A stretch of 64,000 nucleotides of DNA from Pichia kudriavzevii. Its lineage: Eukaryota; Ascomycota; Pichiomycetes; Pichiales; Pichiaceae. Positions 1-11,507 of the stretch are shown here, one piece after another (position 1 is the first letter of the stretch; each line of letters starts with the position of its first letter). The notes under the pieces are model-generated. The model was given only the letters and a program-made list of their open reading frames with translations. It did no database searches and was not told where the DNA came from. The stretch is from positions 2,604,001 through 2,668,000 of the forward strand of contig NC_042507.1 of the NCBI RefSeq assembly GCF_003054445.1, in the 5' to 3' direction. The position numbers and the translations under genes were made by a program.

Positions 1-864
1 ATTATTAGAGCCTGGTTGAGATTTACCACAACAGAAAATATTCATACCTGGTTAGCCCATGGAACTTTATTAGGTTACTCCTTCAATGAGTTTATGTTAC
101 CATGGGACTCCGACCATGATGTCCAAATTAGTACTGAGAGTATGTGGAGATTAGCTAAAAATTTCAATCAATCTCTGATTATCGATGTCACAACAGACGA
201 TGAACTATCAAGTGGTTATGGTCAGTATTTCCTTGACATTGGAGGTAATTTCTTTGACAGAAAGAATAGCAATGGTGCAAACGCAATTGATGCAAGGTTT
301 ATTGATATACATACAGGTATGTATATTGACATTACCAAATTAAGTAAGGTGCATGATGTTGAAAAAGATCTTACTCGAGACTTCTATAATATTCATTCTG
401 AAATCAAGAGTGAGTATTTCAAGATGTTGAAGCAATATGGCATAACAGCTGAGGACATAATCAAAGATGGTGATTTAATTGGCGGCAATAATAATCATTA
501 TTACAGGTTTAGTGAGTTGGAGAACATGAAGAAATGTTTGTTTGAAGGTGAATATGGTTATGTCCAAGAGGTCTATCCTAGAATTTTAGACAGAGAGTTT
601 CCAAATCGTAAAACGGGTTGGTCATTTGCTGGGTTCACATGGAGATCCAAAATCGGCCTCTGGTTGAAGGATGAGTTATGCACTGAAGGTTCGAACGACC
701 GTAGGGGCGACTCATGTATGAATCACGAATATGTCAAATTACTATACGATTTCATTGATAAAGATGGTCCTAAAGGGGGCGAAAGAAGACCAATCTATCC
801 TGATTGGGAATCCGTCATTGCATTAGACCACATCTTAGATCGTGAGGGTAAACATGATAAATAA
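1..864 (+). CDS. MNN4-like LicD-family protein, 3' part (runs off the left edge)
   Basis: The reading frame is open from base 1 with no ATG before the conserved domain, so the 5' end lies outside the window. The visible 287 residues carry the LicD/fukutin-type core: a WLAHGTLLG segment followed by PWDSDHDVQ, the acidic D-x-D-x-D type motif of this family, then the YIDITKL and WRSKIGLWLKDE stretches. In yeast this family is represented by Mnn4 and its paralogues, Golgi type II proteins needed for adding mannosylphosphate to N- and O-linked mannans. Unlike S. cerevisiae Mnn4, the protein has no long Lys/Glu repeat tail; it stops soon after the domain. It sits upstream of three mannosyltransferase genes in the same direction, which fits a cell-wall mannan role. 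The family call is solid; which paralogue it is cannot be told. Confidence 0.8.
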   Translation: MIRAWLRFTTTENIHTWLAHGTLLGYSFNEFMLPWDSDHDVQISTESMWRLAKNFNQSLIIDVTTDDELSSGYGQYFLDIGGNFFDRKNSNGANAIDARFIDIHTGMYIDITKLSKVHDVEKDLTRDFYNIHSEIKSEYFKMLKQYGITAEDIIKDGDLIGGNNNHYYRFSELENMKKCLFEGEYGYVQEVYPRILDREFPNRKTGWSFAGFTWRSKIGLWLKDELCTEGSNDRRGDSCMNHEYVKLLYDFIDKDGPKGGERRPIYPDWESVIALDHILDREGKHDK

Positions 865-1890
865 ACATCAACACTTTTCTCAATATCTTAATAAATACCA
901 ATATTGGAATCCACATTTTGTTCTTTTTTTTACAGCCCCTGTGTCCTGTTTTTGCCTTTTATGTTTATGTTCCATTTGTTCTTGTGTTTTGTTTTTCCAT
1001 TTTGTTTTCCATTTTGTTTTTCCATTTTGTTTTTCCTTATGTTTCCCTCTAATTTGTTTCCCTCTCATTTGTTTTCCAATATGCACTAACTTCAGTCAAT
1101 CATTCATTCAGAAAGAAATATGTAATTCATGCATTCATTTTATAGTACATATAGTAGTATAACATCAGTCACTTGTTAACTTATCTTGGTTGGATCGAAA
1201 AGACCATACTATTTGTTTACACTCTTCAATGACGAAAGGGCTATCCTTAACTCAATTGCAAAAGGGCTGCATGTAGTAGAAACCAGCTTACATTTATATA
1301 CAGACGCCCTATTTTTTGCTATCAACATAGTATGCGGAAGAAAGAGAGAGCAACTGCAGCGGGGGGAGGGGAAAGGATAAAGAAAAGCCAATACGGTACG
1401 ATCTGCTGAACATCTTTGCCAGGAAGACGTAATTCTGCATTGGTTTAAAATAGAAGCTACTCTTGAGACCCATATTTTGATGCAGCAACTCAAAACTCAT
1501 CTCACCATGGAGAAGTGCAACGCAATATTCCCGTTTGGTCGTGGCGCGGCGTGATGTCGAATTGCAGAAACTACATATTGATAATATTGCAAACGCCGTG
1601 GAGGCCACCCTCTTCAAAGATGGCAGTCTTTACCTTTCCAGTATGAAATCACGAGAAGGGGTACAATACAATCAGAGGGTGAGGGAAAAAATACAATAAA
1701 GAACAAGAAAAAAAAAAAAACAAGAAAAAATAGACAAAAATAGCGACACGAGAAATTAGATTGTTTTTTTTTTTTTTGTTTTTTGTGCTGAAGACTGACA
1801 TTGACGTTGCATCATTGGAGGTTGTAGATATCTGCAATAATAGTAAGGCACAAGTGATACACGTACCGTATTCCTGTAGGTGGCATCGGA
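865..1890. other. Intergenic region with T-rich minisatellite, no gene seen
   Basis: No protein of a known family is encoded on either strand. From about 980 to 1076 the + strand is a degenerate repeat of roughly 12-13 bases built on TTTTGTTTTTCCA, which creates long but meaningless open frames. Pure A and T runs lie near 1710-1780. The last 100 bases would serve as promoter for the gene at 1891. Confidence 0.6.
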
Positions 1891-2556
1891 ATGTTTAAGA
1901 AGTCGATTTTAACGAGGTGTTTTATTTTGGCGGTGTTGGTGTTGGTACTGATTGGGATATCGTTTGTATTCCACACCGAGAATGACAGTCGTTTCTTACT
2001 CGGCCAAGAGTCGCCGTTTATATCAGGCGATGAGAAGGAAGTGACTATTACAGCAGGGGGTACGGTGAAAAGCGGGTCCAAGGGGGTGGATGAGATACAC
2101 TTTGAACAGGAGGACAAGTTGATGAAGGAAAAAGAGGAAGAAGCTCTGAAGAAGAAGAAGGAGGAGGAAGAACGTCTCAAGGAGGAACGTTTGAGAGAGG
2201 AGGAACGTTTGAGAGAGGAGGAACGTTTGAGAGAGGAGGAACGTTTGAACAAGGAAGCCGATGAGAAGAAAAAGGCAGAGCAAGCAGAGCAAGCAGAGCA
2301 AGCAGAGAAGGAGAGGAAACAAAGGGAACAAGAAGAAAAAGAACGGATACGGAAAGAAGAAAACGAGCGGTTGCAACAAGCTGATATTGAGATTCCAAAG
2401 CACCACATCATTGGGAGTGACGAGTTCACAGATGAGGGTGAGACTTTCCATTTGGATCCACACGAGTTCAGGTTACCCGAAGACGGCGACGCCATTGTCA
2501 TTCCGCAACACCACAAGGTCGGTACCGGTGAGTACGAAACCTCTGGAGAACTTTAA
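1891..2556 (+). CDS. Small type II membrane protein with low-complexity coiled coil
   Basis: A 221-residue frame starts with ATG. Residues 1-8 are basic, residues 9-28 form one hydrophobic helix (signal anchor), and residues about 70-165 are a Lys/Glu/Arg-rich coiled coil with an LREEER unit repeated about four times (18-base unit, 2181-2250) and an EQA unit repeated about four times (9-base unit). The C-terminal 55 residues contain two HH-containing patches (KHHIIGSDE and QHHKVGTGE) that look like a diverged pair. A membrane anchor plus charged stalk is the plan of Golgi glycosyltransferases, including its neighbours, but no catalytic domain follows. It may be a genuine short protein or the stalk of a lost mannan enzyme. 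I do not recognise a family. Confidence 0.55.
   Translation: MFKKSILTRCFILAVLVLVLIGISFVFHTENDSRFLLGQESPFISGDEKEVTITAGGTVKSGSKGVDEIHFEQEDKLMKEKEEEALKKKKEEEERLKEERLREEERLREEERLREEERLNKEADEKKKAEQAEQAEQAEKERKQREQEEKERIRKEENERLQQADIEIPKHHIIGSDEFTDEGETFHLDPHEFRLPEDGDAIVIPQHHKVGTGEYETSGEL
2178..2310 (+). repeat. In-frame minisatellites inside the coiled-coil gene
   Basis: An 18-base unit (GAGGAACGTTTGAGAGAG) is repeated nearly perfectly about four times, followed by a 9-base unit (GAGCAAGCA) repeated about four times. Both keep the reading frame, so copy number can change without breaking the protein. Confidence 0.8.
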
Positions 2557-3363
2557 ACGTGGTGCTTTAAACGGTTGTGTATCTATGAATTGTCCATTCT
2601 CCACAACACCTCCCAATCTATTGTGTACCCTCGTTAACTCTATCTTTCATAACCACCCTTATATTTACCCTTGGTACCCTTATCACCCATATTTACCCTG
2701 TTTCAATTACGCATGCATGACTCTAGAACCCGCGTGCAGTGTCATATGATGCCACGCTCGATAGTTTCCTCTCTACCAGCCTAAATGTCCGTTTCTGTAC
2801 CATTTTGTTTGAATTGCTCAATTAATAACTACCGTCTCTGAAATAGCTCCAAACAAGCTTTGTTTAGAACTAAAAAATATGCAGATCAAACTAGAGAAAC
2901 CCTTCTTATATGGAAAAGTAGTCCTAAGAAAAAAATTCTCTAAAAAAAATTCTTGGAGAAGTTGCCGATCGAGAAACACCACAAAAAAAAAAAAGCACTA
3001 TAATTGCCATCCGGTGGCGGATACATAATTCCGACCAATACAACACCCATGCACATGTGCATTTGGTTATTAATAGCACGTTCTCAAGTCAATTTATCAA
3101 TCCACAATTTCATTCGTTCATATCCATCGTGCCCACATGTTTGGGTTTCATATATAACCATCACCAAAGTAATTTTCATGGACCCCTACATCTTTGTACT
3201 ATTTTGTACTGTTACATATGTGTTTTCTTTCTTTAGTGTGTTTATAGCAGACAACAATAACCCCCCCAACATATACAGGTTAAATTCGTATTGGTAGAGA
3301 ATCTAATAGAGAAGAGAGAGATATAAAGAGAGGGAAGAAGGAAGCAACGGAAAAAAAATTATA
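2557..3363. other. Intergenic region, promoter of the first mannosyltransferase
   Basis: No gene is recognisable. A/T-rich runs lie near 2930-3000 and a purine-rich stretch (GAGAAGAGAGAG) just before the ATG at 3364. It should hold the promoter of the downstream gene; no specific factor site stands out. Confidence 0.5.
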
Positions 3364-5361
3364 ATGTGTAATCCAACTAAGAAGACATTGAAAACCCCCA
3401 AATATCTGGTCTTTCTCTTTGTCACTGGTATTGTTATCATTACGTTCACGTTCACATATACCAATCTCGATGTACCTTCTCTGTTGTTTTCTAAAAGGGT
3501 GGAAAAAGTTCCTGAACAGCAGAAAAATAGTGACACTTCCGTTCCATTTGATGCTAGTAGGGAAGCAACATCCCAGCAGGACAATGCAGAAAGTGATATC
3601 GAGCTAGAAAACCAGTATCTGAAGGCGTTGATAGAACAGGAAAAGCAAGACGAAAGGGCCTTTGAGCTAGAGAACGAGAAGTTATTAGAACAACTGCAAG
3701 AAACAAAGAAAGAGGTAAATAGGCTAAGGGACAACCGTGCCAGAAGGAGGCCAATGATGCACGATGCAGGTAACCCTAAAGAATCAAAGCTCGAGTTTGA
3801 ACTATTGACTAAACTTAAGGTTGACGACAGTGATGAACACCAGTTCAACCCCATGTACCATCAAGAATGGAATTCACACAAAAAACAGGTGATGGAATTC
3901 ATCTATGAAGATTCTCTGAACGATACGTTATTACCGGAACGTTCCGAGTACTTTACAAATATATTCCAGTTGATCTTAGCCAACAAGCCGAACATCAGGC
4001 CTTTGTCACACTACATGAACGGTAGAATATCGAATGCAGTGTACGCAAACAGGCAAACGACCCCATGCTTGACCGTCGACGAGTTGAGCAGCCATCTCAT
4101 CCTGGAGGACAGTGACGTGCAGGCGTTACAGGACACCCACCACCGGTTTGTCCGCACGTTGTCCAGCATATACCCAAACGACATCTACGAGCCGGGCACA
4201 CGGGGAATAGTGTATGTCGGTGGCAAGGAGTCCTCGTGGTCAATCATGCTATCCATCATGAACATCCGGGACAGCGGGTGTAACCTTCCTGTCGAGGTGT
4301 TGATACCTTCCTACCATGAATACAGCCTGGACATGTGCAAGAACGTATATCCCCGCTACAACGCACGGTGCCTGTTCCTGCCGGGTTTGATCAGCGGCAA
4401 GGTGAGACACCGCAACAAGATACACAGGCACCAGTACAAGAGTGTGGCCTTGGCGCTGTCCAGTTTTGAGGAGGTGTTGCTGTTGGATGCAGACAACTAT
4501 CTGCTGGACAACCCGGAGAAGCTGTTCTATTCGAAGCCGTTCCAGGAGAACGGGATGGTGACGTGGCCCGACCTGTGGAAACGGACCACACATCCAAGGT
4601 TCTACACAATCATCGGGAAGGAAATCACCACAGATACCGAGAGACGGGTCTATGGATACACCGAATACGGCCAGCGGTTTACCCAAGTGTGTGAGAAGGA
4701 GGAGGATGTACCGCTACACCAGCTGGAGGGCACCATGGCAGATCCAAGCAGTGACTCGAGCCAGTTGCTGATATCGAAGCGGGAGCACATTGGCACGATC
4801 ATCTTGTCGATGTACTACAACACATATGGACCCGAGTACTACTACCCGATACTCTCGCAGGGCGCATCGGGGCAGGGAGACAAGGAGACGTTTATTGCGG
4901 CAGCACATGCACTGGACAAGAAGTACTACACGGTGAAGAAGATGCCGGAGTTTGTGGGTAGTCTGGTGCAGGAGAAGTGGAGAGCCAACGCAATGGCCCA
5001 GTTTGATGCAACGGAGGACTACGAGATAGCAGAACGGTACCGGGACAGCACCGAGGAGGTGGCGGAGCAGCCAGCGGTGCTTCTTCTGCATGTCAAGAGC
5101 AGGGAACTACATCCGTGGAGAAAGTACCACGACGAACGGGTTCCTCACAAGGGGGACACGGGGAGAAGTCGTTTGTACGGAGACGAATTCCCCAACGTTG
5201 CCAAGTACGACTTTGAGTTGGAGACATGGCGAAACATGGAGAAGTTGCTATGCGAAGATAAAATAAGGTTCCATGTGTTTGAACGAGAGGAAGTCTCCAC
5301 GGAGGAAGCGTGTCGAGAGGTCCTTGAACAAATCGCATATTTGGAAATGACAACAATGTAA
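3364..5361 (+). CDS. Alpha-mannosyltransferase, GT71 family (MNN2/MNN5 type), array gene 1
   Basis: A 665-residue Golgi type II enzyme. Residues about 13-33 form the membrane anchor, residues about 75-125 a charged coiled-coil stem, and the catalytic body starts near residue 171. The body has the GT71 hallmarks: VGGKESSWSI, then EVLLLDADN with the D375-A-D377 metal/nucleotide-sugar motif, then MVTWPDLWKRTTHP, typical of the Mnn2/Mnn5 alpha-1,2-mannosyltransferases that start side branches on the outer-chain mannan backbone. Mnn1-type alpha-1,3 enzymes are in the same superfamily, so linkage specificity is inferred from the WP-x-W-x-RTT motif. From base 3874 on, the coding sequence is the same as in the two genes downstream, while the first 170 residues are unrelated to theirs. 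The C-terminus ends in EMTTM, as in array gene 2. The body is visibly GC-richer than its surroundings. Confidence 0.85.
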   Translation: MCNPTKKTLKTPKYLVFLFVTGIVIITFTFTYTNLDVPSLLFSKRVEKVPEQQKNSDTSVPFDASREATSQQDNAESDIELENQYLKALIEQEKQDERAFELENEKLLEQLQETKKEVNRLRDNRARRRPMMHDAGNPKESKLEFELLTKLKVDDSDEHQFNPMYHQEWNSHKKQVMEFIYEDSLNDTLLPERSEYFTNIFQLILANKPNIRPLSHYMNGRISNAVYANRQTTPCLTVDELSSHLILEDSDVQALQDTHHRFVRTLSSIYPNDIYEPGTRGIVYVGGKESSWSIMLSIMNIRDSGCNLPVEVLIPSYHEYSLDMCKNVYPRYNARCLFLPGLISGKVRHRNKIHRHQYKSVALALSSFEEVLLLDADNYLLDNPEKLFYSKPFQENGMVTWPDLWKRTTHPRFYTIIGKEITTDTERRVYGYTEYGQRFTQVCEKEEDVPLHQLEGTMADPSSDSSQLLISKREHIGTIILSMYYNTYGPEYYYPILSQGASGQGDKETFIAAAHALDKKYYTVKKMPEFVGSLVQEKWRANAMAQFDATEDYEIAERYRDSTEEVAEQPAVLLLHVKSRELHPWRKYHDERVPHKGDTGRSRLYGDEFPNVAKYDFELETWRNMEKLLCEDKIRFHVFEREEVSTEEACREVLEQIAYLEMTTM

Positions 5362-8300
5362 TAAGAAAGTGCTATGGATATCAATACAAGACAGTTGGTA
5401 TGGCAAACTACAATTTTTAACCCTTTACCAGGGTCCCACTAAAAAAGACACCGAATATTTGTTGTCAGGATTATTTCAGGCAGTCCTTTATTACATGGTA
5501 TTGCGTATAAACCAAACTTTTAAAACTAGAACTTGCAATATGCCTATATTTTTTTGAAGTTCCAGGAAAAATAAAAAAAAACAACCAATATAAATATTCG
5601 TAGATAAATCCCTAGGATTGGTCAGGTTAGGCTTTTACCAAAATTTATAAAAAGATGCTGAACTTTTTTTTCTTAGCTTTGATATTGTGTGCTACAATGG
5701 TTTTTAGTTTATCGTTTTTGCTTTGTAGGTTTTGCTTTATATTATTTCCCCCTTTCAGCTTTGATTGACTTGTTTGGTGGATAATCCGTCATGGTAAAAG
5801 CAATTTGGTGTTGTCTGGAAAACCAAACAAATTGTAGGTGGATTTGAACTACCGATAGCATCCCAGCAATTTCCATGATTGGGTTTTAATTTCATTTGCA
5901 TGAGACAGCACTGTGGGTTTAAGTAAAACAAAGTCTCTATAAATCTTGCCGCATATTTAAAGAAGTTGTATTTTGGTACAAAATTGTAGGGGGTTAATTA
6001 GAAGCTTAAAACTGACGTATATAGTGGTTGTTAATTGGAATAATGGTGTCACTCTCGGCAACACTATCAGTTATATTCAGATAGAAGAGACAGTAAAAGA
6101 ATAATTGACGTGGATTTATTTGAGCTTTGTACAAGTTATGAAGCAAACGTGTTTCAATGTTTAACTGTTGAGGCCCTTGAAGGATTTATATCGAAATGTT
6201 TGCAGCGTGGTTACCTTTAGAATAATTCTTTTGTAGGTTGTTAAGCCATAACTGCTTTTTGCAGAAAGTTTCAAAGGTAAAAGAAAAGTTCCATAGAAAC
6301 ACACTGCTTTCAAGCTCAACATACTAAACAAAAATATTTGTATGAAAATGTTTCAAGATTGTCGACTGTGACATGAAGTGACCACAATCACAATTAAAAT
6401 GCACACTCTAGGTAATAAGTTTTGCAGAGTTCATTCAAGAAATATGATTGACTGGCAGCTAAATGTATTACATCAATAGGTTGGAACACTTTCAGCATAT
6501 ACTTCAGAAACACTTACACTGTTGTACAACTTCGTGGAGCCAAGAAAATTCACATTGCCATTTACAGCAATTCCTCCATTCACGGGAAATCGCCAAGCAC
6601 CACGAATCCAATTTCTTGAATGTCTTTCCATATAATGCTAAGCTTTTCTTTTCTCTTTCGGGTACCGCGGTGGAAGGCAAATTTTTTCTTAATGGCCGTT
6701 GTTGGATTTTATTACCGCACGCCCCCTCTGTTGAGAAGGGTTTAACTCCTTGCGCAACTGATGGACAACATGATACTAAAACCTTATTTGGGAACATACA
6801 GAGATCTTCCAGATGATGCCAGAAAAGTACGCTTTGACGAGGATCTACATTTATTCTTCCGTACATCGTATCATGTAAGGAATACACTGTAGGTTGTTCC
6901 GCTTGCATGCATCTAAACCAAACCACTAACAAAAGAGCGGACCAAAATAGACCGTGCAGTCATATACCACTTATTGCTCCAGCTGTTCCGTGCTTTCGAG
7001 CTTTGTGTGAAGGTTGTGTATGAAATAAACGTACAATCGAAAAAGAGATTCAAAGGTATAGCTTGTTTCAGCAAAATATACGTCTAGTACTTAGAAACTT
7101 TACTACAGACAACAGATTCAAACTATTTTAGCAAGGATTTTCTATAGATTCTCACAAGGGTAAGATACATACAATTTTAAAGTTAAGCCTCATAACAGAA
7201 CAAATGGAAGGGGAAAGGAGCAGTCAATTGCTCCTTTTTGAATACTCACCAAGTGTATATAGCCTTGTAGCAACTAAACCATTTAGACTAGCCTTTAATA
7301 GTGGTTCGATCATTGTACACTAAAAAATGAAAGCTATAGCTCCTAGTTTAGGATCCATATTGCGTCATCAACATTTTACATAGGTTGGAGTCGATTTTTG
7401 CGTGTATGTTAATATGCGCATATCCATCTGCACCAATACGCATTTAGCAAATACTTTGAAATGAACCCCTTTTAATCGGGATTTTGTTTTTTCTTGGAAA
7501 CCCACCACACAATAAGGTAAGACAATTTTAAGTGCCTTTTTATCTATATACTATTATTATTCTCTGAAGCTGTTCGTTGGATATTTTTCAAATTTCATTT
7601 TGAAAGATTTCAATAGATACTTTTCATACCAGAGGGTGTAAATAAACTGATATTATATATTATATCGTTGGTTTATGGTTGACTGATGAAACCATCAAAA
7701 ATTTTTTATCCAAAGAGGAAATGGAAGGATTGGGTATTGGTTTAATAGATATATATAGCTATTTCTTCATTTTTCTCCCGAAAAATCAAGAATTCTAGTC
7801 TATTTCAATTCCCAACAATATTAATCTGCAACTATATATTTGCTTTACAAAATGATTTGAATGGGGTAAAACAAAAATACAGAAAGAGTAGAAAGATACA
7901 TACTGACAACAGATCCAGAAACCTAAAGTGTTATCCCTAGGAGCATCACCAGTGTATGCTATTGAGAGTGGAAACCAACGAGAAACAAGCTAAAAAAGTA
8001 GATCAGGATGTTCATTGGCGCCAAAAAGTTGAATCACAAACAAAAGCATTGAAAGTTTTCAAACTAATTCTAGTTGAATGTACCCTGAGAAGGAAATACA
8101 TGATGGCATTTTTTTTTAATTTGAGTTTTACTTGAGCTAAAAGTTTGGTTCAAACGATCATAGGTCAGTCCTAATGCATGGTGTTTAAGTTACAGATGTT
8201 ATGTTTTTTTTTAGTTGTCCATAAACAAACTATGGAACCTAGTAAGCTACAAAATTCTAATAAAAAATAAATTACAAACAGAAAAGATATACAGAAGAAT

Positions 8301-11300
8301 ATATTTTACCTAAATTTCCTCAATTGATAATTATTAATTTAACCATCAAAAGATTTTTCAAGAATTCACCATACACTTGGATTTAACAACAGGGGCAAAA
8401 TTAAAACGAATGCTTTTATCAAGGATTTGTGTGTCTTTGGTAAATGCTGGGAGATACATAATATATATCGAATGTCTAACGGCGTGCTGAGAGAATCATC
8501 AAAAAAATGCCACAAGGTGACAGATACGAAAAACATTGGGAGCATGGTTTGTGAAAAATGAATAGTGCACACCGAAAAGTGATTTTTACAAACGAAAGCA
8601 AGCAATATATTCGAATGGTGAAAATAATACATGGAAAACGCTAAACAAATTTATGAAGGGAGTTTTTAATTTCAATGAATTTCAAATAAGTATAGCTGTA
8701 TCGTAAATTATCATAAATCTTGGAAAAGCCAAATGAATACAATTTATACCAAATAAATCAAAAGATCCAATAATTATGTGAATATCTAATGTTTTTTTGA
8801 AAAGCCACAAGGTACTTCTGAGGTTTTTTTAGGCCCATACTAAAAAGGAAGTTTATTATGGTTGTATCAAAATTGTTGGTTATAATACAAAAAAAATATA
8901 GGTATTTAAAAAAATCAAACGATTTAAAACATCTTACTGCAGCATAAACTTGAACTTGAAAGACACATCCTGCAAACACACTAGACCATATTACACATCC
9001 TATTGATTCTACATTCTCACCTATAAAACCATATTGCACAGAAAATGATCAACAAAATGCCTATTTTTATTCAAGGTCTTGTCAGCACTCAAATTGTGAC
9101 GCGTTATCATAGTCGTTTTTATTTGATTCAAATGTGTCTTGGAAACAGGATTCAACTAGTCTCCGCAATTGACTGGAACATTTAGAATCTTGGCTGCTTT
9201 TTGTGGTCCTTATTCAAATATCCCTGTAAACGATTTTTGTCCACTTAAGTTTTGTTTTGGCCTTTTCGGTCTTTGCTTACGTGACTTAAAAAGTGTTTTG
9301 CTTTCTATAACTAATACGTGGAAACAAAGTATTAGTAGTGGAGGACGTATAAACCATTTGCTCTTTTCAAGTTTTTAAAGAATGATAACCACTGCCAATC
9401 CTACCTAAGGTGTTTTTTTTCTTTCTTGCATCAAATGAAAAAGCGTATCCCTACGATCAAGCCAATATTCTCTTACTTTTTCCTTGCATCAAAACCGGAA
9501 TCCACAATAAATATAGAAACAAAGACACTAAAATTGAACTGGGAATATGAATACACAAGAACAACGAAAAGCAACGGAGCAATCAGCATTGACTAATATA
9601 CATTCAACATAGACTATCTAGTGCAGATAAGAAAACGTAGCTATGGACCGTTTACCAACGTAGCAAATACGCTTAACCACCTGGAACGTATTCTTAATTC
9701 ATCGTGGATGCGTATAAAGCTGACAAATTGGATATGGAGTTTGTTCGGGATACTTCCACTAATGCGTCTATAATGTAACTACTATTGTGATGTCGACAGA
9801 AACAACGTTTGTCACTACGTATAAACTCTAAGTACTAGCCCTATGATTATCAAGTTTCTTTCCAATTGGTCTCAAGGATCCATCGCGTGTGGGACTGGAG
9901 TGTCAAACTAAGTTAATCCAATAGCTCCGCAATTATCTTCGCGACACCAACCATAATATTAAGTTTTTTCTGGTTGGAGGTATTGATTAATACCCGGTTT
10001 CCATCTTTGGAAGACATTTTGACCGGAGAAAGACCTTATAGCATACCACTAAAGTTTAATACCGGAGCAATTGTTTCATTTTACATGTACGTCCCGATTT
10101 GTATCCTGGTTAAGCTGTCTATGTGCATCAACTTTCGGCCTTTCTTTATATCCCCCCTCCCTAATGTAAGACATAAACCCTCATTAAACATGCATACGCA
10201 AGCCCATACTCGATACTTTCGTACCGGACATATCAAACCCGTTCATCAATTGAGCAATATTGCCAGGGATTTGCATCTCGGTTTAGACAAGAGTTCTCTT
10301 TTTGAATCAGAGTGGAGAGAATTGGACGGGGGACAGGAAATCGGTGTTTTAAATAGACAAAGTGTGTACATATTCAAAGAGTACGTCCTTCTACTCCTGG
10401 AAGGACGCAAAACGCCGAAGGAAATGAATTCACATACAAAATTCCATTACAAGTACGTTTTTACTAGGACGTAAATGAACCACAGTACAAAGGGAAACGC
10501 ACCTTTTAGGCCAATACCATTCATGTGTTTATGCAATGGTAATTTATAAGCAATCGAAGTTAGGCGATTGTTCTTCGGGGTGCAAGAAGTTTTTATGTCC
10601 TGGAAAGAAAAAGCATGAACAAACTTTCAACCTTCACACATCAATCTTGCGTCAATAGTTGTCCATCCATGTAGGAAAATCTCCAGCGTATGCAAAAAAA
10701 AAAAAAAACATCTGTTTTAGCGATGCTTTGTTTCAATATCCCTGTGTTAGGAATCTTTGATGTAAATACACTTGTTTTTCGGTCGAACAAATGTCTAGAA
10801 GCACGGATGCCAATCAATTCGCTTCTAATACTCAGAGCAGTAACTTGACTACATTTGTTACAGTATATAATAAAATGCGTCTTTTTACTATCACTCAGTA
10901 AATATCATTTTTCTGTTTAACTTCTACCATTTTTGTTGGAAAGATCTCGATTCTACCCAAAGCTATGCTTCATCAACATTTTGAACCGCAGAACTCATCA
11001 AAGCTTTTATATTTTATATTTGTTGCTGCGGCAATATTATGCCTCACCTTATTGGCTTCAATAAAATCAATTTACTCTTCTGTTTCTCCTGATGGAAAGC
11101 ATCTTGTGGTACCACACGAAAATAACCTAGGATATGCAAATTCACATTACTTTGAAGAGGTCAAACATATCACAGAAACTGAAGGAAAATATTATTTTCA
11201 AGAGATACATGACAAGGATTCAAAACCTTTGCAAACAAAACAAGATGAAGAATTTGATAGTAGCATTCGGGACATCAAACACGCAATCGAAAGGGAAGAA

Positions 11301-11507
11301 CAAAAAGTTCACCTGCTAAAACACGAAAACAATTACCTAGTAGAAGAATTGAATGCTCTTGAGCAGATTATCGATGTAGTCGTGGAGAAATTGGTGAGCT
11401 TCACTTCAAATAAAAGCGTAGACGCTAGAAATGACCTTATTCAAAACCTACTTGCTAACACCAGTGAGGAGATCCAATTTGGCTCAATATATGGAAAAGA
11501 ATGGAAA
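3874..11507 (+). repeat. Tandem duplication unit 1 (7634 bp)
   Basis: The unit runs from inside the catalytic body of array gene 1, through the long spacer, to the same point inside array gene 2. The bases before 3874 and 11508 differ (AATTCACAC against AAATCACAC, then unrelated sequence further left); from there on the two copies match base for base wherever I compared them. Every short open frame in the spacer has the same protein sequence in both copies, at a constant offset of 7634 until an A-run at 10694-10708. Confidence 0.93.
5362..10964. other. 5.6-kb spacer, first copy; no recognisable gene
   Basis: This is very long for a yeast intergenic region and A/T-rich throughout. The longest frame lies at about 9974-10474 on the + strand; its first ATG is at 10085, giving 129 codons with no family match. 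Other frames are short and look random. There is no tRNA, transposon end or LTR that I can see. The last few hundred bases must include the promoter of array gene 2. It may be a long regulatory promoter, may encode non-coding RNA, or may be decayed genes; the sequence alone does not decide. Confidence 0.6.

Noticed and set aside
842-1162. Open frames on both strands over the T-rich repeat after the MNN4-like gene
   Set aside because: They consist almost entirely of Phe/Pro/Cys or Lys/Gln strings produced by the minisatellite, with no protein-like composition.
2261-2749. 162-codon + frame overlapping the coiled-coil gene
   Set aside because: It is an out-of-frame reading of the same repeats, with Ser/Lys/Gln strings and no independent start context.
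4249-4686. 145-codon frame on the - strand of each mannosyltransferase gene
   Set aside because: It is a shadow of the GC-rich coding strand, repeated in all three copies because the gene is; no family resemblance.
5836-5875. tRNA-like T-arm on the - strand (GGATTTGAACTACC)
   Set aside because: The T-stem does not pair properly, and no anticodon arm or acceptor stem fits on either side.
6463-6932. 117- and 142-codon frames on opposite strands in the spacer
   Set aside because: Both cover the same bases, have no recognisable motif, and look like chance frames in low-GC DNA.
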